Part shown: piece by piece, positions 9,063 through 17,760 of the stretch | Position numbering within the stretch: the first letter of the stretch is position 1 | Layout of the letters: each line of letters starts with the position of its first letter | From: Syntrophobacter sp. SbD2 | Lineage (GTDB): Bacteria > Desulfobacterota > Binatia > UBA9968 | DNA: 64,000 bases | Direction: 5' to 3' | Assembly: GCA_945889495.1 (NCBI GenBank) | Contig: CAMDBU010000007.1 | Coordinates: forward strand, 1-64,000 | The notes under the pieces: model-generated | Seen by the model: only the letters and a program-made list of their open reading frames with translations | What the model was told of the DNA's origin: nothing | The model's database searches: none | Position numbers and translations under genes: made by a program

Positions 9063-10196
9063 TCAGACGACTTTATAAAACTCGGCGCAGTTATCCCAAA
9101 GTATTTTGCGTTTGTCGGCGTCGGTGATTTTTAAATCGAGGAAACTGCTGACGGCGTTGGGATACTTCGAATCGCCGTGGGGATAATCGGTGGAGAAGAC
9201 CAGGCGGTCGGTGCCGATGTAGTCGATGACGTATTTGACGCCGGCTTCGTCCGGTTCGACCGAAACGAACACTTGGCGTTTGAAATAGTCGCTGGGTTTC
9301 ATGGTCATATCCTTGGCCCAGACATCGCCTTCGCGTTCCCAGCCTTCGTCCAAGCGCCACAGAAGCCAGGGCAGCCAAGTGCAGTTGGCTTCGAGAAAGG
9401 CGACGCGTAGCTTGGGATGGCGCGCCAAGACGCCGCCGGAGCAGACCGCGACGAGACCGAGCATCTGCTCCATCGGCTGGGCGACGGCGCGGCGCAGCAT
9501 GAAGTTGGGCTCGAACCAGTCGCCGGTCTGGCGGCCGGCGGAAGATGACGACTCGTGAAAGCCCACCGGCACAGCGAGCTCTTCCAAGGTGTTCCAGAGC
9601 GGCTCGTAATAGTCGTCATGCCAATTGCGGTCGTTGAGTATATTTGACCGCAAGAACACCGCGCGAAAGCCGAGCTCCTTGACGCAACGCTTGGCTTCCT
9701 TGACCGCGTCGTCGATGGCGAAGGTCGATAGCATGCCGGCGCCGAGCAGGCGGTTGGGATCTTTGGCGCAGAAATCGTAGAGCCAGTTGTTATAGGCGCG
9801 CGCCAGGGCGGCGGCGAACTCGGGCTCCATATGCGGTTCACTCAAGACGTTCAAGCCGCGGGTCGGATAGAGGACAGCGACATCGATGCCTTCGGTGTCC
9901 ATCGCTTCGAGCTGCACTTCGGCGCTCCATTGGCGCTCCGAGTGGTCGCGGTAGGTGCCTTGGTTGCGGGTGAAATTTTGCCCGCGGTTGGGCGCGCCGC
10001 TGCGTGCGCCGTTGGCGCGATACACGCCCCAGGCTCGGCCGTCGGGATGGGCCATGCGCAGATCGCGGACGTTCTCGCTGGTCAGACCGCGCGGCGCGAT
10101 GGCTTTGAATTTGCCGTCGATGTAGCGGTCCCATAAATCCACCGGCTCCATCAGGTGCATGTCGCTGTCCAAAACTTTCATACCGTTCTTGGTCAT
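9063..10196 (-). CDS. amidohydrolase family protein
   Basis: Start moved from the tracked 10382 to ATG10196 (MTKNGMKVLDSDMHLMEPVDLWDRY), which has an AAGGAGGA Shine-Dalgarno; DSDMHL and VFSTDYPHGDSKYP motifs. Confidence 0.88.
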   Translation of the reverse strand: MTKNGMKVLDSDMHLMEPVDLWDRYIDGKFKAIAPRGLTSENVRDLRMAHPDGRAWGVYRANGARSGAPNRGQNFTRNQGTYRDHSERQWSAEVQLEAMDTEGIDVAVLYPTRGLNVLSEPHMEPEFAAALARAYNNWLYDFCAKDPNRLLGAGMLSTFAIDDAVKEAKRCVKELGFRAVFLRSNILNDRNWHDDYYEPLWNTLEELAVPVGFHESSSSAGRQTGDWFEPNFMLRRAVAQPMEQMLGLVAVCSGGVLARHPKLRVAFLEANCTWLPWLLWRLDEGWEREGDVWAKDMTMKPSDYFKRQVFVSVEPDEAGVKYVIDYIGTDRLVFSTDYPHGDSKYPNAVSSFLDLKITDADKRKILWDNCAEFYKVV

Positions 10197-10284
10197 GGCG
10201 TCCTCCTTGGGATAGATGATCGTTACATTAGCGCTCGCATTCCTGTCAATGTATCTGGTAAATTGACGACGACTCGGAGGTACG

Positions 10285-10743
10285 ATGCGCTTTGGAATTT
10301 TTGCTATTCTGTTCTTCAACTGGTTTCTGGCCAACGGGCAAGCCGCGGAGCTGCCAACCAAAGCGGCGGTTAAATCCATCACCGTTTATCAAGACCCCGG
10401 CTGAGGCTGCTGCACTGGCTGGGTCAGCCATCTACAAGCCAATGGTTTCAAGGTCGAAAAGAAACCACTCATGAGCAGCAAACTAGTCGCGGTGAAAGAC
10501 CAATATAAAGTCCCCGAGAAACTGCGCGCCTGCCATACCGCGGTGATCGACGGCTACGTCATCGAAGGCCATGTGCCGGCGGATTTGATTCATAAGCTGG
10601 TCAAAGACAAGCCGGCGGTGCTGGGCATCGCGGTTCCCGGCATGCCCAATGGCTCGCCGGGCATGGAAGGCGGCAAGCCGGAGCCGTATAGCGTGCTGAC
10701 CTTCGACAAGGATGGGAAGACGGCGGTGTATGCCAAGCGGTGA
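10285..10743 (+). CDS. DUF411 domain-containing protein, putative selenoprotein (in-frame TGA at 10402-10404, Sec40)
   Basis: Track shows only 10471..10743. Reading through TGA gives MRFGIFAILFFNWFLANGQAAELPTKAAVKSITVYQDPG-U-GCCTGWVSHLQANGFKVEKKP...RACHTAVIDGYVIEGHVPADLIHKL...LGIAVPGMPNGSPGMEG; TGA sits at the first Cys of the DUF411 CGCC motif; SD ggagg just upstream of ATG10285. Confidence 0.85.
10416..10430 (+). promoter_or_regulatory. candidate bacterial SECIS hairpin for DUF411
   Basis: TGGCTG-GGT-CAGCCA, 6-bp perfect stem; loop starts 17 nt after the TGA and begins GG. Confidence 0.65.
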
Positions 10744-10784
10744 GGAGGGGAGGTGGAGTGATGGAGTATTGGATTGATGGAGTG

Positions 10785-11786
10785 ATGGGTGTTCGGAAGA
10801 GACTGCAAATTTTTATTTGTCTGCTGGTGATCGGTCTTGCCGCTGGAACGTCATTCGCCCAGGAGAAGCGCAATGTCCGCATGGTCTTCGTCAGTCTGGC
10901 TTGGAATAGCGAGATTCCCTTTCGCGTGGCGTTGGCGCGCGGTTACTTCAAGCAGCAGGGGTTGCAGGTGGAGCCGATATTAATCGGCGGCGGGCCGGCC
11001 GCACTGTCGGCGTTGATCTCTGGCGAGGTCGATTTCGCCAGCATCGGCGGAGCCCAGGCGATCTTTCGCGGTAAATCCCGCGGCCTCGACGTGACGATCA
11101 TCGGCTGCATATCGGGCACAACCAATTACATGCTGCTCGGCAACAAGCAGACCCGCACCGTGGAAGATTTGCGCGGCAAGGTGATTGGCGTCACCGGCGC
11201 GGGCACTTACTCGGAATTTGCCGTCAAGGCGTTTCTCCGCAAGCATAATCTCAATCCCGACAAGGACGTGGTCCTGCGCGCGATTGGCGGCACGGTGCTG
11301 CGCGCGGCGGCCATCGAGAAAGGCATCATCGCGGCGGCGCCGTTTTCCACCGAAGATGGCGTGCGCTTGATGCGCGCCGGTTATGCCGCCATCAGCAATA
11401 TGAGCGAGTCCTTGGGCATCCCGCAGAATATTCTGGTCACGCGCAACGAAGTGCTCGACAAATATCCCGAGACCAGCAAGCGTATGCTCAAGGCCTACAT
11501 TCAAGGCATGCAGCTGGCCAAGTACAACAAAAAAGAAGCGATCAAAGCCGGTTTCGACGCCGGCTTAAAAGGCGATCCGGACATCGTTAGCGCGGCTTGA
11601 AATCTCTATTCCGGCGGTCTGCAAGGCGACTTGTCGGTGGCATTGCCGGGGCTGCAACAGATGCTTGACGAAGATATCCGTACCGGCCTGGTCGATAAGA
11701 ACTTCACCATCGACCGGGCGATCAACGACCGGATTTTGAAAATCGCCCAGCAGGAGCTGCGCGCCGAAGGCAAGTTGAGGCAGTAG
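10785..11786 (+). CDS. ABC transporter substrate-binding protein (NMT1/TauA-like) interrupted by in-frame TGA at 11598-11600
   Basis: Tracked ORF 10740..11600 ends in ...GDPDIVSAA*; the same frame continues NLYSGGLQGDLSVALPGLQQMLDEDIRTGLVDKNFTIDRAINDRILKIAQQELRAEGKLRQ*, matching the C-terminus of the adjacent paralog; N-terminal codons before 10785 lie in a TGGAGTGATGG repeat. Confidence 0.75.
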
Positions 11787-11789
11787 CCG

Positions 11790-12782
11790 ATGATCTACGT
11801 TCTCCGCACTTTGATATTGCTCCTATCCGTCCTATCAATCGGATCCCATGGTGCCGCTCAGGAGCGCAAAACACTGCGCGTCGTCTTCACCGGCCTGGCC
11901 TGGAATAGCGAGCTGCCGTTTCGAGTCGCGTTGGCACGCGGTTTTTTTAGACAGCAGGGGCTGGAAATCCTACCGATCTTCGTGCGCGGCGGGCCGGCGG
12001 CACTGGCGGCGCTGTCTTCCGGCGAGGTCGAGTTCGCCGAGATCGGCGGCGCCCAGGCGATCATGCGCAGCCGGGCGCGCGGTTTGGACGTCGCGATCAT
12101 CGGCACGATCTCCAACGCCGTGACCTACCAGCTGGTCGGCAACAAGAGCACGCGAACTCTCGAAGATCTCAAAGGCAAACTGATCGGTGTCACCGGCGCC
12201 GGCGCATTCTCCGACTTCGCGACCCGGACGTTTCTACGCCGCAAGGGCATCGATCCCGACAAGGACGTGTTCCTGCGCGCCATCGGTGGCAGCGCGTTGC
12301 GCGTCAGCGCCCTGGAGAAGGGCATCGTCGCCGCCGCGCCGTTCTCGCCCGAGGACACCGTGCGGCTCACCCGCATGGGCTATCCGATGATCGCTAACTT
12401 CAGCGATATCTTGAACATCCCACAGACTCTGATCACCGCGCGCAACGATTATCTCGACAAGCAGGCCGACATCAGCAAGCGATTTTTGAAAGGGCTGATC
12501 CAGGGTATTCACTACGCCAAGACCAACAAGGCGGATGCGATTCGCGCCGGCTATGAAGCCAAGCTCCAAGGCGAAGCGGAAATCGTCCAGCAGGCCTACG
12601 ATCTATTCGCGCCCGGCTTCAGCGACGATCTGTCGGTCAATATGGCCGGCCTACAGGTGATGCTCGACGAGGACAAGCGCGCCAATCTGATCGACGCCAA
12701 GTTCACCGTCGAGCGCGCGGTCAATGATCGACTGCTCAAACTCGCCCAGCAGGAACTGCGCGCCGAAGGAAAGCTTAAGTAA
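11790..12782 (+). CDS. ABC transporter substrate-binding protein (NMT1/TauA-like)
   Basis: Signal peptide; tandem paralog of 10785..11786. Confidence 0.87.
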   Translation: MIYVLRTLILLLSVLSIGSHGAAQERKTLRVVFTGLAWNSELPFRVALARGFFRQQGLEILPIFVRGGPAALAALSSGEVEFAEIGGAQAIMRSRARGLDVAIIGTISNAVTYQLVGNKSTRTLEDLKGKLIGVTGAGAFSDFATRTFLRRKGIDPDKDVFLRAIGGSALRVSALEKGIVAAAPFSPEDTVRLTRMGYPMIANFSDILNIPQTLITARNDYLDKQADISKRFLKGLIQGIHYAKTNKADAIRAGYEAKLQGEAEIVQQAYDLFAPGFSDDLSVNMAGLQVMLDEDKRANLIDAKFTVERAVNDRLLKLAQQELRAEGKLK

Positions 12783-12790
12783 GCGGTGCC

Positions 12791-13192
12791 ATGGCCCCCG
12801 AGGTTTGCTTGCGCCAGCTGTCGGCACGGCGCGCTGGCGCGGCGGGTCAGTGGCGCATACGCTGGCAAATCGATAATCCTGGCGCCGATGCGCTGAGCAT
12901 CAATTCCGTGCGCGTGCCCCATGGGCAGTTCAAAGCCGATGAGCAATCATTGGTTCCACCATTGGTTCTACCGGCGGGAGGGATCGTTGAGTTTATCAGT
13001 CATGTTCATTGCGACGAGCCGGCCGGCTTAGTGACCGAGAACGCTTTCGTGATTTTTCACTGCCAATGGCGCGGTAAACCCTGGCGCATTTTCATTCGCA
13101 TTCGCGTAACGGTTACGGACGAAGGCGTGCCGGAAACCGCCGTCGAGCTAGTCACCACCCAGCAGGTGGGCTTTTCCGGAATCTCCAATTGA
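12791..13192 (+). CDS. hypothetical protein, possible beta-sandwich fold
   Basis: 133-aa ORF in the same orientation, 8 bp after the upstream gene and immediately before the TGA-containing ORF. Confidence 0.55.
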   Translation: MAPEVCLRQLSARRAGAAGQWRIRWQIDNPGADALSINSVRVPHGQFKADEQSLVPPLVLPAGGIVEFISHVHCDEPAGLVTENAFVIFHCQWRGKPWRIFIRIRVTVTDEGVPETAVELVTTQQVGFSGISN

Positions 13193-13203
13193 GAGAGGCT
13201 GAC

Positions 13204-13425
13204 ATGGCGAGCAAGGAAGACGATCTCTATATACTCAAACGGATGCGCGGCTGACATAGCAATTGAGGCCTCGGCTTCGAAGAGACCACGGGTATGGTCT
13301 CCAACGCGGTAAAGCAGAGTCAGGAAGAAGTCATCGCCGCGCTCAAGCGGCTGCGCGCCGGGCATGGCGATGACGCGGAATATAAAAAGTTGCGCAAGGA
13401 TTTGCCGGCGGAGTGGCCGTGCTGA
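13204..13425 (+). CDS. small putative selenoprotein with two in-frame TGA codons (13252-13254, 13264-13266)
   Basis: Absent from track. MASKEDDLYILKRMRG-U-HSN-U-GLGFEETTGMVSNAVKQSQEEVIAALKRLRAGHGDDAEYKKLRKDLPAEWPC*; SD gagagg upstream. Confidence 0.65.
13282..13301 (+). promoter_or_regulatory. candidate bacterial SECIS hairpin
   Basis: GAGACCA-CGGGTA-TGGTCTC, 7-bp perfect stem; loop lies 34 and 22 nt after the first and second TGA. Confidence 0.6.
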
Positions 13426-13486
13426 AACAGTTGTTAGTTGTCAGTGGTTAGTTCTCAGTTGGAAATTGCCAGATGCACATGGGCGT

Positions 13487-14242
13487 TTAGTTAGATAGCT
13501 TCACTGTCGGCTGGCGCAAATTCAGATCTTTAACCCCGCCCCAAAACTCTCGTTTGCCGGTCATCGCTTGGACATGGCCGTCCCATTCTAGCGTGAAGGC
13601 GGTGAGGCCGAGTTTGACCGCGGCGCGAATTTTGTTTTGCGTTACGTCATCGGTGGCGAGTTCACGGATGGCATCGATCTGGCGGCTGCCATGGCCTTCG
13701 TCTTGGGCGGCGTGCAGTTGATAGGTCGCCGCGGCGCGCGGCGAGAAGCCGTAGTGGCCGGTGAGTTCGCGGTAGACCTTCTCCGAGATCTTGCCGGCGC
13801 CGCCCAGCTGGCTTTCGACAAATGCCAGCATGGCGACGCCTTCCAGCGCCGAGCGCCGTTGGCAGCAGCCGACGATCATTTCGATGGCCGCCAAGGTGCC
13901 GGGGGCGGGCTCGGCGTTGTCCGCCTGTTCACGGCTGATGCCGCCTACTTCTAAAAATTGCAGCATGATGTCGACATGGGTGCGCTTGCCGCCCAGCTCT
14001 TCCATGAAATTTTCCAACACCGTGGACATCACTTCGTATTCTTTTGCCGATACTGCATTGATCGCCATATGGCCGAAAAAGATCGGGTTGGTGCGCACCC
14101 GCAGGTAGTGCTGCACCTCGCCGAGAATGATCTGTTCTTTGCTCCAGCGGTGCTTGATGATGCCATCGAACCAGGGGTGTTGTTCCATCGGCACTTCGGC
14201 GGCGTAGCTCCAGAGTTCAGCTATAAAGTCATCGGGCTTCAT
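13487..14242 (-). CDS. iron-containing redox enzyme / TenA-PqqC-like protein
   Basis: Helical TenA/PqqC-like pattern: HPWFDGIIKHRWSKEQIILGEVQHYLRVRTNPIFFGH, FVESQLGGAGKISEKVYRELTGHYGFSPRAAATYQLHAAQDEGHG. Confidence 0.75.
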   Translation of the reverse strand: MKPDDFIAELWSYAAEVPMEQHPWFDGIIKHRWSKEQIILGEVQHYLRVRTNPIFFGHMAINAVSAKEYEVMSTVLENFMEELGGKRTHVDIMLQFLEVGGISREQADNAEPAPGTLAAIEMIVGCCQRRSALEGVAMLAFVESQLGGAGKISEKVYRELTGHYGFSPRAAATYQLHAAQDEGHGSRQIDAIRELATDDVTQNKIRAAVKLGLTAFTLEWDGHVQAMTGKREFWGGVKDLNLRQPTVKLSN

Positions 14243-14376
14243 GGCTCACCAAGTAGCGCAAGCCCGCGCGCTTGTCTAGCCCAGTGACGTAGCCGCGATT
14301 TGGCTTGATTGCGATTCCGATTCCGCGCTAGATAGCCGAGAGTAATTAAATCGACGCGAGTGCTTGGGAGGCGATC

Positions 14377-14907
14377 ATGGCAGCGGTGGTTGGTTTGGGA
14401 CATGTCGGCATTTACGTGCGCGATCTGGAAAAAATGGTGGGGTTCTACCGCGACACCCTGGGCATGCGTATCACCAAGCAGAACTGGTGCGCCGGAATCG
14501 TTTTTTTCAGCACCGATGCGGAGCGGGCTGATCATGAGATCGCGCTATTCCGCGGCCGACCGGCAGACGCCGATTCGCGTTTGATCAATCAGATCTCGTT
14601 GCGGGTGGAGACGCTCGACGATCTCCGCGTCATGCACAAAAAATTACTCGCTCTGGACCTGCGCATCGACGCCCTGGTCAACCATGTCAGCGCGCTGGGC
14701 TGCTATTACTTCGACCCAGAGGGCAATCGGTCGGAAGTTTTCTGGGTCACCGGCCGGCCTTGCTGGGTGCCGATCGCGCACCTGATCGATATTCACCAGT
14801 CGGACGAAGCGGTGCTGGCGGAGATCGAAGCCCTGTGGCAGCGGCTGCGCCATGTCGGCATGGGCGAGCGCATGGCCAACGAGCCGGCGACGTTACAGTT
14901 GGATTGA
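14377..14907 (+). CDS. VOC family protein (extradiol dioxygenase/glyoxalase-like)
   Basis: VVGLGHVGIYVRDLEKMVGFYRDTLGMRITKQN; YYFDPEGNRSEVFW. Confidence 0.85.
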   Translation: MAAVVGLGHVGIYVRDLEKMVGFYRDTLGMRITKQNWCAGIVFFSTDAERADHEIALFRGRPADADSRLINQISLRVETLDDLRVMHKKLLALDLRIDALVNHVSALGCYYFDPEGNRSEVFWVTGRPCWVPIAHLIDIHQSDEAVLAEIEALWQRLRHVGMGERMANEPATLQLD

Positions 14908-14918
14908 GGCATTAATTA

Positions 14919-15788
14919 ATGGAAGAACTCAAGATCGGTATCGGCACATCGAGCATCGGCCGCTTTCTGCCCTATGTGGCGGAGGCGGCGGGCTTGTTCA
15001 AGCAGCAGAACATCGCGGTCGAGATCGTCAATCAGCTCGACGAAGAGAAAGTCGTCGACGATATCGTCAGCCAAGAGATTCCCATCGGCACGCCCAATGC
15101 GCCGTCGCTGATCTTTTCGCGGCTGGAGGGCAATGACTTGGTCATTGTGGGCGGGCTATTGAACCGCCCGGCGTTCTATCTAGTGGCAAATCCGCGGCTC
15201 ACTTCCGTCGAACAGCTCAAAGGCAAACGGCTGGGCATCAACCAGCCGCGCCGGATGGCCGGGATGATGATGCTGGAACTGCTACGCCGCTGGGGCATCG
15301 ACCGCGACAAGGATTTGCAATTGGTCGATCTCGGTCTCAATGACCGCAGTTTCGAGGCGCTAATCAAGGGCGATCTCGACGGCGCGCTGTTGCCGCCGGA
15401 GAAGGCGTTTGCCGCCGAAGCCGAAGGGTTGCGCATTGTCGCCGATACTCTCGATCTCAAGAGCCAATGGGTGGTGCTGGCGACCAGCGAGCGATTTCTC
15501 GCCAGTCATCGCGTACTGGTTGGTAAAGTCGCGGCGATCTATCGCGAGAGTATTGCGATCTTCAAGAACGATGCGCCGCTGGCGCACGAAGTGATCGGCC
15601 GGCAGCTGCCGGCGCTACGCGCCAAACCGGCGGTGATCGAAAAGTGTTATGGCGTCTTCGCCGAGCTGTTCGAGCCGACTATGATCGCCACGCCCGCGGC
15701 GCTAGCCGCCATCCTTGGCGAAGTTGCTTTGCAAGATCGCCGGGCCGGCGCGCTGCGGCCGGCGGATTTAACCCGAGCCGTCGGCTAA
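14919..15788 (+). CDS. NMT1/THI5-like substrate-binding-fold protein without apparent signal peptide
   Basis: MEELKIGIGTSSIGRFLPYVAEAAGLFKQQNIAVEIV starts directly in the mature-domain beta strand. Confidence 0.75.
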   Translation: MEELKIGIGTSSIGRFLPYVAEAAGLFKQQNIAVEIVNQLDEEKVVDDIVSQEIPIGTPNAPSLIFSRLEGNDLVIVGGLLNRPAFYLVANPRLTSVEQLKGKRLGINQPRRMAGMMMLELLRRWGIDRDKDLQLVDLGLNDRSFEALIKGDLDGALLPPEKAFAAEAEGLRIVADTLDLKSQWVVLATSERFLASHRVLVGKVAAIYRESIAIFKNDAPLAHEVIGRQLPALRAKPAVIEKCYGVFAELFEPTMIATPAALAAILGEVALQDRRAGALRPADLTRAVG

Positions 15789-15837
15789 GCGCGGCCTAAA
15801 TTTCAATCAAGAATCATTTGTCGTAAAGGAGCATCCG

Positions 15838-16680
15838 ATGGCCAAGAAAAAAGAATACAGCTGTGTGCTAGTCGAGACCGACGGAGACGGGATCACCTGG
15901 ATCACCTTCAACCGGCCGGAGAAACGCAACGCCATGAGTCCGACCCTGCATGTCGAGATGGAGGAAATTCTTTATGGCCTGGAAACCGATGAGGAAACCA
16001 AAGTCATCGTCCTCACCGGCGCCGGCAACAGCTGGAGCGCGGGCATGGACTTGAAGCAATACTTTCGCGAGACCGATAAAGATCCGGTGGCGCGTTTTCG
16101 CGCCGCCACGGCGCACCGGCGCTGGGCGACGGAACTACTCACATGGTCTCGCAAACCGACCATCGCCATGGTGAACGGTTACTGCTACGGCGGGGCCTTT
16201 GTCTCCTTGGCTGCCTGCGACATCGTCATCGCGGCGGAGAGCGCGACCTTCGGTTTGTCCGAGGTCAACTGGGGGATTATTCCCGGCGGCAACGTCAGCA
16301 AAGTGTTCGGCGAAATGGTCGGCTTCCGTAACGCGATGTTTTACGCCATGACCGGCCGCACCATCGACGGCAAGAAAGCCGCCGAGATCGGCATCGCGAC
16401 CATGGCGGTGCCGGCGGATAAATTGCGCGAGGAAACCGTCACCATCGCCCGCGAACTGATCGCCAAGGCGCCGACGGTGCTGGCCTACACCAAGCACGCG
16501 ATCCGCGCCGTGCGCGGCATGGATATGGATCAAGCCTACGAGTACTTGGGCGCCAAGAGCATGGCGCTGCGCGCCGCCGACCCGGAAAAGACCCGCGAGC
16601 GCGGCATGCGCGAATTTCTCGACGAGAAAAAATACCGGCCAGGATTGGAGCCGGTGAAGCGGCCGAGCGAGGAGAAGTGA
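15838..16680 (+). CDS. enoyl-CoA hydratase/isomerase family, p-hydroxycinnamoyl-CoA hydratase/lyase-like
   Basis: FNRPEKRNAMSPTLHVEMEEIL, LTGAGNSWSAGMDLKQYFRE, NGYCYGGAFVSLAACDIVIAAESATFGLSEVNWGIIPGG; C-terminal FLDEKKYRPGLEPVKR. Confidence 0.88.
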   Translation: MAKKKEYSCVLVETDGDGITWITFNRPEKRNAMSPTLHVEMEEILYGLETDEETKVIVLTGAGNSWSAGMDLKQYFRETDKDPVARFRAATAHRRWATELLTWSRKPTIAMVNGYCYGGAFVSLAACDIVIAAESATFGLSEVNWGIIPGGNVSKVFGEMVGFRNAMFYAMTGRTIDGKKAAEIGIATMAVPADKLREETVTIARELIAKAPTVLAYTKHAIRAVRGMDMDQAYEYLGAKSMALRAADPEKTRERGMREFLDEKKYRPGLEPVKRPSEEK

Positions 16681-16725
16681 TCCAGCCGTTCGGCTAACCG
16701 ACGTTGCTCACAAGAATTAAGGAGG

Positions 16726-17748
16726 TTGCGAATGAGTCACTTCCGTTCGGTTCTTGTCTCTGTGGCTTCGCTACTTATCGGCATTGCCCAGTTTCCCGTC
16801 GCTTCGGCGCAAAGCAAAATCACCATCGGCTACGCCGCCGTCAGCCCGCGCACCACGCCGCTCTATCTGGCCCAGGAGCAGGGGATTTTCGCCAAGTACG
16901 GTCTCGATCCCAAGATCGTTCTGGTGCGGGCGGCGGCGTCTTTGGTGGCGCTCTTGGTCTCCGGCGAGATGGAAGTGGGATACACCGGCGGCACATCAGT
17001 GTTGGGCGCGGCGGGGCAGGGCTCCTATTTGAAAATTCTCTCATCGATCTCCAGCACGTTGACCCATACCTTGGTCGCCCATCCGAACTTCAAGCGCGCC
17101 GAAGAACTGCGCGGTAAGCGCTTCGGTATTCAAAATCCCGGCGGCACCACTTGGATCAATACGATCTTGGCCTTGGAGCATGTCGGTCTGGATTATAAGC
17201 GCGACAACATCAACTTGTTGGCCATCGGCGATTCGGTGCTGGTCGGCCAAGCGTTGGAAGCGGGCAGGGTCGATGCAGCAGTGTTGGACGGCGCCCTGGT
17301 GCGTCGGCTGCGCGCCAAAGGTTTTACCATCATCGCCGAGCTCCAGCCGGCCAAGATTCCCTTGCTCAGCCAAGCGATCGTGGTGTCGCCGGAGTTTTTG
17401 CAAAAGCGCGCCGACATCGCCGAGAAATTGCTCATGACCCTGGTTGAAAGCCTGGCCTATAGCATGGCGCCGGCCAACAAAGCGGTGGTGATCAAAACCA
17501 TGATGCGGCGCTTTCAGATCAACGATCCGGCGGTGGCCGAAGAGGGCTATCAGGATTATTTGAGCGGTGTCGAGCGCCGGCCGATTCCCCGGGTGGACGG
17601 CATGCGCAACGTCAGTCGGCTACTGAGCACGCTCAATCCGAAGATCGCCGGCGTGAAAATTGAAGAGCTGATCGATGGGCGGTTGATTCGCAAGCTCGAC
17701 GAGAACGGCTTCATTGACAAGATGGCGGCGAATTATGGGCTGAAGTAG
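16726..17748 (+). CDS. ABC transporter substrate-binding protein (NMT1/TauA-like)
   Basis: Signal peptide; KITIGYAAVSPRTTPLYLAQEQGIFAKYGLDPKIVLV. Confidence 0.87.
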   Translation: MRMSHFRSVLVSVASLLIGIAQFPVASAQSKITIGYAAVSPRTTPLYLAQEQGIFAKYGLDPKIVLVRAAASLVALLVSGEMEVGYTGGTSVLGAAGQGSYLKILSSISSTLTHTLVAHPNFKRAEELRGKRFGIQNPGGTTWINTILALEHVGLDYKRDNINLLAIGDSVLVGQALEAGRVDAAVLDGALVRRLRAKGFTIIAELQPAKIPLLSQAIVVSPEFLQKRADIAEKLLMTLVESLAYSMAPANKAVVIKTMMRRFQINDPAVAEEGYQDYLSGVERRPIPRVDGMRNVSRLLSTLNPKIAGVKIEELIDGRLIRKLDENGFIDKMAANYGLK

Positions 17749-17760
17749 GATCGGATTTTT

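Noticed and set aside
9063-10382. Tracked start at 10382 for the amidohydrolase
   Set aside because: The first 62 codons overlap the DUF411 gene region; ATG10196 has a strong SD and begins the conserved domain
10285-13425. TGA reassigned genome-wide (genetic code 4/25-like) as explanation of in-frame TGAs
   Set aside because: Many confidently assigned genes here end in TGA (e.g. 15838..16680) with normal C-termini, so code 11 is used and the TGAs in DUF411 and the small ORF are context-specific
13430-13470. GTTAGTTGTCAGTGGTTAGTTCTCAGTT direct repeat as functional element
   Set aside because: Only one short arm is visible here; likely the same short-period repeat class but insufficient evidence for a separate claim
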